Below are positions 48,225-59,245 of a stretch of 64,000 nt of DNA, one piece after another. Source of the stretch: Orthonyx spaldingii (taxonomy: Eukaryota > Chordata > Aves > Passeriformes > Orthonychidae). The position numbers and the translations under genes were made by a program. Position 1 is the stretch's first letter. Each line of letters starts with the position of its first letter. Under the pieces are notes generated by a model that made no database searches, was not told the DNA's origin, and saw only the letters and a list, made by a program, of their open reading frames with translations. The stretch spans positions 831,905 to 895,904 of the forward strand of contig VZTJ01003847.1 in the NCBI GenBank assembly GCA_013397795.1. Direction: 5' to 3'.

Positions 48225-48640
48225 AAAAGATAAGTGCATTTATTTAATGGGATGAATTATAAATAAAATAACTCAATACATTATTAGAACCCGGAGCTGA
48301 TTTCACATAGAGGGTTACAGGCTTGTTTTGTTCATGGCCAATGGAAGCTCCTGGGGGCAGAGTCTTCTCCCTCTGTATATTTAAGAGCTGTAAAATAATA
48401 TCATTATGCAGAGGCTGTCCAGTTCCTTGTACAATATTGTAACCCAAATTCGTGGGCCACATGGAAAGCTCGTGATGATAGAAAGCAGTCTCAAGAGTCA
48501 ATGCTGCAGGCTAGTCTTTTATTAATCTCCTGCAAAATGAGGTCCCACAGCAGCAAATCACCCAGTGCTGACACATTTAGTGCTTGTCTTCCCTAGTTCA
48601 CATAAGGCGAAGAGCTCTGCATTCCCATTTCTGAGAGAAC
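48225..48640. promoter_or_regulatory. Candidate conserved non-coding block
   Basis: About 400 bases of complex, repeat-free sequence with balanced composition, including TTATTTAATGGG and GCTAGTCTTTTATTAATCTC. Open frames on - (48244-48501, 48558-48902) lack domains. Confidence 0.25.
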
Positions 48641-50419
48641 GAGGTGCAGCATGCACTGTGTCTAAGGAAGAGGTTGGGTTTGCCAAGTGCACCAGATGAG
48701 ACATTGATGAAATCCTGGGAGCGCCTGTGTACTTCTGGTGGTGTGGATTGTAAATCACAGTAAGGGATGTCGATGCTTTAATTATGTGTATGTGATGGTC
48801 TATGTGTTTGTGCTTGTGGGTTTTTTGTAAGTACGGTAAATGGAGAAGAGAATCTGGCCTGGCTCTGAGGCTGCTGCTGCTACTGGCGAGGCAGGAGAAC
48901 ATTTTGGCAAAGCAGTATATTTATTTTTTTTAAACCTCCCTCCACAGCCCCTCCTGCTGTACTATATTTTTCTTTTTTTTTTCAGGATTTTTTTGTGTTC
49001 CTTATCTGAGGTGCTGCTGGGACTGGCCGTGTGCTGCAGCTTAGTGAGCTCTTTCCCATTTATCTGGTGTGGTTCCCAACCTATGATTTAACAGTGGTGT
49101 GTGCAACAGAAAGAGAAAAACAATGTTTGATCTCCTAAAACGTACCTTAAGAGCAAACACACATGCATTGATGAAGGTATCAGCTGGGTTCTGCCTACAG
49201 TTATGTCAAACAAAGTATGCTAGGAAGTGCCAACTTTCCTTTTGTGCTGTGACACCAAGCGCTGCCAAAAGATATTAAAAAGCTTGCGTGAACTAGGTGA
49301 TGGCAGCTGTAACTATCTAAGTTATTGCCTGGCAGCTGTAATGCTTCTTCAGTGCTGCTGGCTGCTTTTTATATTTGGTTCCCCATTTGTTTGCCCTTAT
49401 TCTAGCAACCGATACCACCAAAGCAGGCAATCAGTGTGTTACAGCACATGGCCACTTGCTACTGCAAAATAGGCAGCTTAGTAGTGGCAATTGAGAGACT
49501 CTCATGCAGCAGCTGATATAAGTCATATTTCTTTTGGAAGAGAACCAACCTAGCTTTTTTTTTTTTTTTGTTATGTGTCAGTGTGAATCCAAGAAACCTT
49601 AGATGAGCTGATGGCAAAAGGCAAACACACACACATGCACGTACACACAGACATTCACATGCATACACACAAAAAAATGCAGCTTTCCGTGTTCGTTCCG
49701 TGTTGGCTCTAAATGTGCTAGAACAATATAGCCAGCTCCCAGCCCCTGCCAATCCTACATCTGCTCTCTAAAACCTCCAGCAAATAAGAATTACTGTGGG
49801 GTTGTTTAACCAACGCTTACAATATACACACTTTTCATTTTTCTGTCGCTTCTATCTGTACACTGGTGGCAAAGGTTTGAGAGATAATGGAGAATGATAC
49901 CCACTGGGCACTTGCTTTTTCAGTGCTGTGAGGTGGGCAGTAGCCACCTAGATCTCTCTGCTGGCATGATTTGGGGCAATATGAAATGTTTTTCATTGCT
50001 GTGAGCTTTTGGGAAATTGTTTGTACAGTGGGGAGTGGGTTTCTGCTGTTTTTAGGGTGTTTTTTTTTTTTTTTTTCTGAGGGGAAGTCTTTATATTGTG
50101 TGTTCTTCTTTTGAGTTTCCTCTTTTCGGTCATCTCTTAAATAATTCCTATCATTCATGGGTGTAATATTTCTGGCAGACATGTTGTTTCTTTTATCCTT
50201 TATCAGACTAGTTTTGAAAGTCCTGCAATATGATAATATTTTTGCAGCGTGATCAACCTCAGAGCAATTTCTCCAGCATGGAAAATGGACTGAAGTAGTA
50301 GTTACATCTTGCAGAGGATAGGGCAGAAGATCTCAGTTGAGCTTTTAGATTTTTCTTCCTTTTCTGTTTAGGCTCAGCTGTTACGGAGACCTGAGACAAT
50401 TGCATGTTGTCTCACAGTA
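48641..50419. other. Intergenic, no gene seen
   Basis: Unique sequence with T-rich runs (49555-49569, 50062-50077) and a degenerate CA repeat, listed separately. No gene recognised. Confidence 0.45.
49622..49678. repeat. Degenerate (CA)n microsatellite
   Basis: ACACACACATGCACGTACAC and further CACA-rich sequence with interruptions; an old dinucleotide repeat. Confidence 0.85.
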
Positions 50420-50560
50420 ATAAGACACCATAATAATTCTTTCCACCAAAGAGTCCCAAAGCATTCATGAGTGTTTAATTACCTATTCCATTTCACAGAT
50501 GAGGATGCTGAAATGCAGAGCAGTTAAGTGATGTGACAAAGGACACCTAGGTATTTGATA
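50420..50560 (+). repeat. MIR-family SINE fragment
   Basis: The sequence runs collinear with old amniote MIR copies: CTTTCCACCAAAGAGTCCCA, AAGCATTCATGAGTGTTTAA, then CCATTTCACAGATGAGGATG, CTGAAATGCAGAGCAGTTAA and GTGATGTGACAAAGGACAC. The reference order is CTTTCCACCC..GATCTCAAAGC, then CCATTTTACAGATGAGGAAA, then CTGAGGCACAGAG..GTTAAGTGACTTG. It is the best preserved of the MIR-like pieces here. Confidence 0.72.
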
Positions 50561-51539
50561 ATGTAACTTGAAAAAGAAACATCATGTTATTAATCCATTT
50601 TACATCACAGAGACTGGACTGTTCTTACCATCATTGTGACTAAAGAAATCTGCATGGCTTCAGAGCCTTGCCTCCAAATTAATTGCTTAAATGTTTTTTT
50701 TTTTTACCCTCCAATATGCTGTGAGTTTGCAAATCCCCAGTTAACTCTGAATCTCTTTTGTCTGCATATTTTACAAGACAAATCATCACTATTACTTCAA
50801 AATGCTGGAGAGTTTTGCAGAAAGTCGTCTAAATGGTAGTGTGTTGGTAGGACTAGGGGGAGACTCACATCTGGCATTACAGATTATATCAATTCTATAG
50901 TGAGTACTCTGATGCTAGGAAAGACTTGTGCTGACCTTCCAAATTTTCGCTGAATGTATCTCTGTAAGGAGAGATTTCTGGAAAAACATAATTCCTACCT
51001 TCTGTTGCAGAAGTCATACCTGTCTGCAGTAGTGAAGCATGCCAAGGAAGAGGGGGTTTATTTTGAGAATTCAGATGAGTTCTGCTAGTTCAAAATTCTC
51101 TTGGACTAGGTGGAAACCTGAGCATGCACAATAATTTCACGTGGAAAATCTGGCATAGTTTGAGGAGAGAAATCACCTGTGGGGTCTGTGAAGCAGCCCT
51201 AAGTTGCTTAATCTCATGCCTGTCATCTTCCAGAGGGTTTTCTTTGCTGAAATAAACTGACCTGTTCTCTAACTGCCCCAGCACTTGCATTTTTTCTGTT
51301 CCTTTTGTGTATAGAAAGCAATGCTCATGAGTCAGATGTGTGTGGGCAACTGCTCCCACAAAGCAACAGTGGGATGAGCCTGTGCCTTGCAGACTGCACA
51401 GAGAGTTTCCCTTTATATCCCGCACATATCAGAGGGACATGGGTGGAGACACCCAGCTGTAGGTTCTCAAACCACTCCTAGAAGCAGAAGATGTTCTTTA
51501 CCTCTTGATGTTCTTGACTGCTCACAGAAAATATGTTCT
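50561..51539. other. Intergenic, no gene seen
   Basis: Unique sequence up to the CR1 insertion. A 111-codon open frame on - (51090-51425) has no domain. Confidence 0.45.
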
Positions 51540-52098
51540 TCTCATTCTGCCCTTCTCCTCCACTCTGGTGAGGCCTCACCTGGAGTACTGAGTCCAGTTC
51601 TGCAGTCCTCAGCACAAGAAAGACATGAACCTGTTGGAGCAAGTCAGGAGGTGGCCACCAGGATGATTAGAGAGATGGAGCACATCTCCTATGAGGAAAA
51701 GCTGGGAGAATTGGGATTGTTCAGCCTGGAGAAGAGAAGGCTTTGGGGTGACCCAATTGTGGCCTTCCTGTACCTGAAGGGAAACTACAAGAAAGATGGA
51801 GCGGGACTTTTTACAAGAGCCTGTAGTGACAGGACAAGGGGAAATGGATTCAAACTAAAAGGCAGTAGGTTTAGATTAGACTGTAGAAGGAAGTTCTTTG
51901 CTGTGAGGGTGGTGAGACACTGGAACAGATTGCCCAGAGAAGCTGTGGATGCCCCATCCCTGGCAATGTTCAAGGCCAGACTGGATGGAGCTCTTGAGGA
52001 ACCTGGTCCAGTGAAAGGTGTCCCTGCCCATGGCAGAGGGGTTGGAACAAGATGACCTTTCAAGTCCCTTCCAACTCAAACCATTTTCTGACTCTGAT
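51540..52098 (+). mobile_element. Avian CR1 LINE, 5'-truncated, C-terminal ORF2 and 3' tail
   Basis: The segment begins within the RT C-terminal region (GAGGCCTCACCTGGAGTACT, the RPHLEY block) and continues through YEEKLGELGLFSLEKRRL, ACSDRTRGNGFKLK, RRKFFAVRVVRHWNRLPREA and SLAMFKARLDGALEE, the standard CR1 ORF2 C-terminus. The nucleotide tail CCCTGCCCATGGCAGAGG, then TTGGAACAAGATGACCTTTC and CCCTTCCAACTCAAACCATT, is the avian CR1 3' end; the terminal ATTCTATGATTCT units are decayed to TTTTCTGACTCTGATT. A frameshift near 51650 separates the first block from the rest and the RPHLEY block has a stop, so it is inactive. The low divergence suggests a relatively young avian copy. Confidence 0.92.
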
Positions 52099-55000
52099 TA
52101 CCACTCTCAACTTAGAGATTTGAGGCTCCTGCTATCTATTTACAGTTGGTCACCCACAATTGCTGGTCTGTTCATCAGATCTTGTCTGAGATGTTTTTAA
52201 AGTAGTATTCTATCATCTAAATTAATTACCTAAAAGAAGATGTTCAGTAGGGAACAGTTACCTGGTTTAGGTTTTTTCCTTTGTCTTTTTGACACTGTTG
52301 CTTTCTCTAAGGTCATAGAATAATCCAAATAAACTTTCACCATTACTTGCCATTGCCAAATGCAAAATTGGTTACTTGGAACCTCTTGTATCTCCATTTC
52401 TTTCTCTCAATAATACCTTAAAATCAACCATACAAATGCTTTCTTCTGACACTCATACCATTGTCAACCACAATGCATAAATTTTTTTTTTTTTTCTGGA
52501 GGCCTATTTGAGCTGTTCTTTTCCTCAAGAAATGCATGTGTGTGTATGTGTGTAATGGAAATGCTGACAGACCCTTAACTATAACAGCACGAAAGGCGCC
52601 ACTAAAATAACAGTGGAACAGATGCTGTCACCACTGCCCCTGGTGGGGAAAGAAGATGAAACAGAAGGGCATTAGAGTTGGTGGATGGCAAATTAATCCT
52701 ATTGTACTAGCAGCTGCAACCACCAAGATGCTCGCATTCATGCTTAGACACTTCCAGTACACCAAGCTCTAGTAGGGGTGGTTGGAAAGGATGAGGCAAT
52801 GAAAGGTCACTGGAGCTGTTTTCATCTGAACAAGAACAACAATAATAATCATAAAAAATGTTGGTGAATGTTCTCTACTGTGAGTAGGCTCTTTTTACTG
52901 TGGCAGCCCAATCTATCAATCTGGTATTTTGAGACTCAGTATTTCTCGAATGCTGAAGTATAACGCCAATGTAATTTTTGTTTTCTTTTCCCCCTGCAAC
53001 CAGGCTTCCATATGCTGAAACTCTGATTTTAGATCTCTTTTTAATGCTTATATTAGCAGGAAAAAAAAAATCACTGTTATTTTTAAACAGTGAGTAAGAA
53101 AGTTATAATTTTCATTCCTAAGACAATCTGGTTGATTTTGTGGGGGTGTTGTGGAAATTGAAACTCGGAAAGACCTGTCACCTTAAATGGTTGGATTAAA
53201 AAAAAGAATCTTATTTCCAATGGAGTGAATGGTGTAAATCAGAATTTAGGGGCTCAATTTATCTCTACAGGATTTTTTTTTGGTGAAAACTTGTTGAAGG
53301 GAGCTGTGCAAACAATAGCTTGTGTAAGCCAAAGCTGGCATCTAGCAATTCTTAACGTCTGAATGAAAGTGCTTTTTTTTTTTTTTCCCTTCACAGTACA
53401 TGTTGCCAAGAAAACAAGGAGTAGTTGCTTTAAGCATTTACAAATGGTAATGCACCAACAGCTGGTCTCAATCCAACTGAGCTATTGTAGGGGTATTAAA
53501 AAGACAGGCCAGAGTTTGAGATCTACTGCCAACCTCCCTTGCAGAGTTAGGGAACATTTTACTTGGAAAAAAAGGTCTTCTCTTCCTGCAGAGATCCACG
53601 GCTGTATTCTCCTGCAGAGCCTGAGCCCTGCCTGGCAGAGTAGGCAAAAATACATCGGTAGGCCAAATGCTTCATTGACATGAAAGTGTAGAATCTAATA
53701 GGTCTCCAGCTAGATTATTTATCTTAGTCTAATATTATAGTCTTCATCTGTGTTTTTCACATTTTGTTTGTTTGTTAGATGAATAGTTCCTTAATGTGGC
53801 TATATTTTTATCATTTTTCTTGCTTTCCTAGAAAAATTTTAGAAGTAAGTGAATATAATACCAATATTAAGGAAATTAAGTTAATTCTTCTGAATTGAAG
53901 GATTGTTCTAGAGGGGATTTAATCTGAGAGACTTTTCTACTTTCTGCAAAAAACACAATCTTTTCCCCATCCAGCAGGAACTGTAAAATATTTTTTGACT
54001 TCTAGGTTTGTAGGTAACTATAGTACTTTTTAAAAAATATAATTACAGATGAACTATGTTTACAGCAAATGTCCTAGAGAGAGCAATAAAAATTATTATT
54101 TTTCATGCTAAAGGCCTCTGCTATTAGCAGTACATTTTATATATGCTGCCTTTTCTGAATAGAAATGCAGTGTTTGGCTTTTCCCTGAAAGATAAATGAA
54201 CCCATTTGTTGATGTGCCACACTTGAACTGGACATTTATGTGAAATAAAAGGGGCCAAATTAATTGTAAAATGAAACACCCTCCTCCGACGAAAACAGGC
54301 AAACAAACCATCACATGTGCAAATGTGAAAAACATACCTTTTTCTTTCTTTCTAGAGATACTTGCATTTCTAGGGTGTTCATAGATAGTGGCAGAATGCC
54401 CACTTGTTTAGGTTTGTATGTGTGTATTTATTTATTTTTTTACAATCATATGGCTTGGTTCTGTTTTCCAGATCTTGTCCAAGAGCTGCTATTCGAAATA
54501 AAAATGTTTGTATCCATTTCCTCATTAATCATTGTAATATAACCTGCTGCAGCTAAATGACAAAACAGATGCAACGATGAAAATTAAAAGTGATGGATAC
54601 TTATCTTTGGCTATAAAAGCTGCTAACAATTTAGAGAGCTAGAGTCCCTTTTGGAGCTAGAATGTGGCAAATGAGAGAACAATAATGGGGCTAAAGAGTT
54701 TGCTGTTTGTAAACCAGATAACTATGGGGAGGCTGCATTGCTGTCTAGCACCTGTTTTATGTGGTTTGTCTTTTCTATTGAGTAAGATCAAGTGAGGTAT
54801 TATTTTAAAGTCTGATATCTCTAGCATTGTTGGAACTGGATGTAACCTAACCCCAACAAAACTGCTGGAAACATGACCTTGCTTTTGTATGATGTTTTTA
54901 ACTTGAAAATAGGCCTCTTTCTTTTTCTCTACCACACACACACTGGCTTGGCTTGTGAGGTTTTCCCTGCAAAATGGGTCCTTTTGCCTAATGAGAGCAG

Positions 55001-55450
55001 ACCTATCCTGATATGAAATGTGCTTTTGAAGTGTAACACTCTAAATCTGAATTCCTTATGTTTTCTTTGTGAAAATGTCATTTTTTTCAATGCATTTTGT
55101 GGGGATAGTCACCCTAAAGGGTGTAAAAATACAAGGGTCAAAGTCTTACAGTGAAAATATTTATGGCAGCTCCCTTCATTCTTGTGTGCAGTCAGAAGCA
55201 TTCTCTCATCCATGTCTATCTGCTCTCCTGCTGCAGCTGGGACTTTGTAGGCTGCTCTGTGACTTGGCTGTATGCTTCCAAAATGCTCATATTCAACTCT
55301 GAAATTGCAATCAAAACCTTCAGGTGCATGCAGTGGTTGTCCTGCATGAATATTTTTAAATGCACAAGGAAGCGTGTTCACGCACAAGGAAGATGTACCA
55401 ATACTTCACATTTACCCATACGTGAGCAAGTTGGAAAGAAGGTCTCTGGG
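52099..55450. other. Intergenic, no gene seen
   Basis: Unique, AT-rich. T-runs near 52482-52496 and 53373-53387. The region 54480-54640 is repeat-free with TAAT cores and could be regulatory. A two-copy 20-base near repeat (GCACAAGGAAG core) lies at 55361-55400. No gene. Confidence 0.45.
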
Positions 55451-55985
55451 ATCACAGAATCACGGAATGTTCTGGGTTGAAAGGGACCTATTCGGATCAT
55501 CAAATTCCAGCTCCTGACCCTGCACAGGACACCCCAAAAGTCACACCACGTGCCTGAGAGCATTGTGCAAATGCTTCTTGAGCTCTGCCAGACTTGGTGC
55601 TGTGCCCACTTCCCTGGGGAGCCTGCTCCAGTGCCCAAACACCTTCTGGGTGAAGAACCTCTTTCTAATATCCAACCTAAACCTTCTCTGGCACAACCTC
55701 AGGCCATTCCCTTGGCTCTTGTCACTGGGAACCAGAGAACAGAGATCAGTGCCTACCCCTCCTCTTCCCCTCACAAGGAAGTTGTAGACTAACATGAGGT
55801 CTCCCCTAGTCTCCTCCAAGCTGAACAAACCAAGTGGCCTCAGCCACTCTTTGTGTGGCTTCACCTCTAGATCCTTCACCATGGTCATTGCCCTTTGGAC
55901 ACTCTGTAATAGCTTTATATCCTTCTTACATTGTGGCACTCAAAATCGCACACAGGACATGAGGTGAGGCCACACTTTTTTCTCT
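55451..55985 (-). mobile_element. Avian CR1 LINE, 5'-truncated, reverse orientation
   Basis: The left end carries the reversed CR1 tail (ATCACAGAATCACGGAATGT then TTGAAAGGGACC). Read on -, the open frame from 55939 gives KKDIKLLQSVQRAMTMVKDL, GLFSLEETRGDLMLVYNFL, PSDKSQGNGLRLCQRRFRLD, IRKRFFTQKVFGHWSRLPRE and APSLAELKKHLHNAL, the CR1 ORF2 C-terminus in order. The frame is open for about 130 codons but the upstream RT and endonuclease are absent, so it cannot move. The family differs from the 51540 copy in its tail sequence. Confidence 0.93.
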
Positions 55986-57959
55986 TGTGAGACACTCTGT
56001 GCTGACATGGGACGAAAAGCAGCATGGCAATACAAGTTCTGTTCATTGCTCATGCTCTGTTTCAGATGCAATTTCTCTGAATGTATTACTTTTATCCATG
56101 TGAACTCAGGTTTCTCTTGAAAATGTAAACTGACCTGAGACTGAACAAAGATTCTGATTTCTCTGTTGTCTTCTATCATGATTTATTTGTTTACTGCCTT
56201 TAACGATTTCCAGCTTTAGAAATAGAAGTACTGCCTTGCAATGAAGACAAACCAAAGCGAGGAAGGGCAAAGCAGCTTAGGGCATTTTAAACAGGCCTGG
56301 AAACCTTTTTCTCCAGATCATTAGTTGGATTCCACCCTGGGGATTCTAAGGTGATGAGTATTTACCTGTTGGTAAGGAAGAAGTGATATCAGATACTGAG
56401 TAAGAAAGAAGAGAATGATGTGCATAGGAAATTTTTAATAGGAAGGGGCAAAAAGTGACAGACAGAAGCAGAAGGCTTCTTCTTTTACTTCTTCATCGGT
56501 CACTAGGCTTCTTACACTGTTTTGATTCCTTTTGGATCAATTCCAAAGCTGCTTATTTCTCCATGTGTCACCTGTGGTCTGTTTGAAACATGCTGATGGT
56601 CTTACTCCTGGCTGCAAAACCAGAAAATCCTTCCTGAAAACAAGGAATAGGGCATTCCTCTGGATGTGCAGCAACCTGTGAATGAAGAGTGGAACAGTCA
56701 CTCATGTTGACTTTAACTTCTGTGGGTGTCCCCCTTGCCATGGCAAGCTGCAGTAAGAGAGGTCATAACACCAGGCTTCTTCCCATTCCCATTGTGTCAA
56801 ATCGTGCCTGCAGCCCCGTGTCAGCACCTGTGGTGCTACAGCCTGGGGTACACTCAAGCTTGGCTCCAATATCTCTCTGGGGAAAGAGTGCCTACTCCTG
56901 TACTTAGCAGCACTGCCTTGACTTGGGCGTAGTCAGAGAGAAAATCCTGATGCTTAGTGAAGGCTGTCCAGTGTTAGCTGCTGGTGGGTAGAAGTGTCTC
57001 TGCTGGAAGCTGCTGCACTCAGGTTCTGCTCCCCGAACTGAGAGCTAATGGCTTTCCATGGTTTTCCTGTGCATAACAGAAGGAGAATCTAAGTCACTTT
57101 GTAGTGTCCTTAAATCTTGGTGTATTAATCATGGTTGAGGTAACTTTGTGCACTAAACCAAGGCTTACTTGGCATCAACCAGTCCTGACCTGAGCTGGTT
57201 TCTTCATTCGCACTGTTGAACTGCAAATGTGCTGCTTCAGGTATTATGGCGTGAAGTATTCCTATGGGTTGATTATTTCTCTTATTTCATAAAATAAGTC
57301 CAAGCTAAATGCATCTTGTTGGCACTCTTGGGAGCCATCCCCTTTACGAGATCTTCTATCCTTTACCCAATCCCATAATTTCTGATTACTTAGTACAAGC
57401 AACCCCACTGAAATTAGCCTATGTAATATAGCAATATTGTTTAACTCTGGCTCATACAGGAGATTGTTTATAATATTATAACTAAGGTTGCCTTTTAGAG
57501 CTAAGGCTGATGATATTAGACTTTCTTAGTAGGCATGGGAAGTTTTCAAGGAGTAGTGTCTTATTTGTATTTTAAAGGCAGACCTTAAAAAATTTAGTCA
57601 AAATAAAAGCTCTTTTTCTTTTTAATCTATGCTCACTTTAACCCTCCAACTAATTTGGAGTTCATAACTCCACAGTGCAAATGAAAAAAAAAATCAGAGA
57701 AAATTGTAAATCCAGAGTTGTGTTTTCTCAGATTCAGCAGCAAATTGGAGCTGAGTATCCTGACTTTTAGAGCTTTTGTCCCCGTACAGGATATATTTTT
57801 GAGGACGGAGAACATTTCTGAGTACACGCTATGTGAGTACACGCTTAGCATAAGAGACATCCCAGATTTACTGGTGAGCTTTGAGAAGTCATAATATGAA
57901 GCAATAACAGCGTCACCTTTAGAAAACTCAAAGGCACCCCAAAGATTTACCCTGCAAGA
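55986..57959. other. Intergenic, no gene seen
   Basis: Unique sequence. A 12-base word TGAGTACACGCT is duplicated at 57819-57830 and 57834-57845. No gene recognised. Confidence 0.45.
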
Positions 57960-59245
57960 TATCAGCAATCAAGACTTTAGAAACTTTCTAAACTTCTGAC
58001 TGTATTGTATTTAATAGTCCCTGATAGATTTATTTCTCCATTAATTTTTCTAATCCCTTTTTGAACTCATTTATACTTCTGGCTTTCACAACACCCTGTG
58101 ACAGCAACTATCAGAATTTGTATTGCATGAATAATAATTTTAAAAAAATTTCTTCTATCTGATAATTTCATTGAATGCTCCCAAATCTGGGTATTAACAT
58201 AATCATTCCTTGTTCACCTTCTTAATACTATTCATGTTTTTGTCAACTCTATCACATCCCTCTTTTGCTGTCTTTTTTTCCAGTCTGACGAGTTAATTTC
58301 ATTCCTCACTGCAAAAAAGCTCTCCTGTGCCTATGGTCAGCTATTCCACTCCTCTTTATAATATTTCTATGCATTTTGTATCGTGAGATAGAGACTAGAA
58401 GTATTCAAGATGCAGGTGCATTGTGGATTTATCCAGCAAGATGGACGTTTTTTCATTCCGTTTTTCTCTCATTTTCTTTCCTAGCAATTCCTAAAAGCCC
58501 CTCTGGGCATTTCTGACAGCAGTTGCCACTGAGGTGACCTTTTATAATTATTCAAAGTGACTCCAAGATTTCTCTCCTGAGCAGTGCTGATCACTGTGTA
58601 CCTATAACTCGTGTTATGCTTCCCCACATGTGTTAGTTGCCATTCACTACCACTGAGTTTCATCTTAGTTCATGACATCCTTCAGCAGCTCTTCACAAGT
58701 AGCTTCAGCTTTGACTGTTCTGAGCAATGCTGTATCATCAGCAAACTTTGTCACCTCGCTTGTACTGCTTTCCCAGGTTTTTTATGAGTATAGTGAAGGA
58801 CATGCTTGAAACATTTTTGTTGGGAAAACTAATGTGCAGTTTTATTTCTATCATTAATTTCTTTTTCTGGGAATGCTTGGCTTCACTGCAAGGGGAGATG
58901 TTCACACTGTTTTGACTCAGTACTTAGTCTGTATGCTCATTGAATACTTCAATAAATTTGTGAGGCATGACTCATTTTTGCAGAAACTGTTGGCTCTTTC
59001 CCCAAAATATCGTATTTATATGTGTTTACTAATTTTATTCATTATATTGGTTTTCAACAATTTATCTGCGGCAGAGGTCGGGTTTCCTGATCTCTCATTC
59101 CTTCTGTCTTCTATGGAGCTCTTAGGAAATACAGCAATATTTTCACATTTTTTGCCTATTCTTTCTTCAGATACTGAGGCAGAATTGAGGTCTCGATTAC
59201 AGGCCTCCATCAGTAACTTAGCAACATCTTTGTTTTGGAGTTCTT
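57960..59245 (-). mobile_element. Ancient amniote-type CR1 LINE, RT to 3' UTR, reverse orientation
   Basis: On - the RT motif KFADDTALLRTVKAEATCEE is readable, with the catalytic ADD at 58734-58742. Downstream, GKHNTSYRYTVISTAQERNL (58620-58550) matches the CR1 block GKHN..Y.Y....T.QERDLGV. On +, the 3' part (GATTTATTTCTCCATTAATT, CTAATCCCTTTTTGAACTCA, TTTCACAACACCCTGTGACA near 58027-58105) and the upstream part (CTCATTTTTGCAGAAACTGT, TTGGCTCTTTCCCCAAAATA near 58971-59008) follow old turtle/crocodilian-type CR1 copies. Stops follow shortly after the ADD block. Related sequence may continue to about 59800 but is too diverged for me to follow. Confidence 0.82.

Noticed and set aside
51387..51650. 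N-terminal part of the 222-codon open frame ending in CR1 sequence
   Set aside because: The first half is out of frame with the CR1 RT and merely joins it through a frameshift; it is not a host gene fusion.
52630..52650. CTCF-like CCACCAGGGGCAG (reverse strand)
   Set aside because: One G short of the core motif and no supporting context; a similar imperfect word occurs near 23140.
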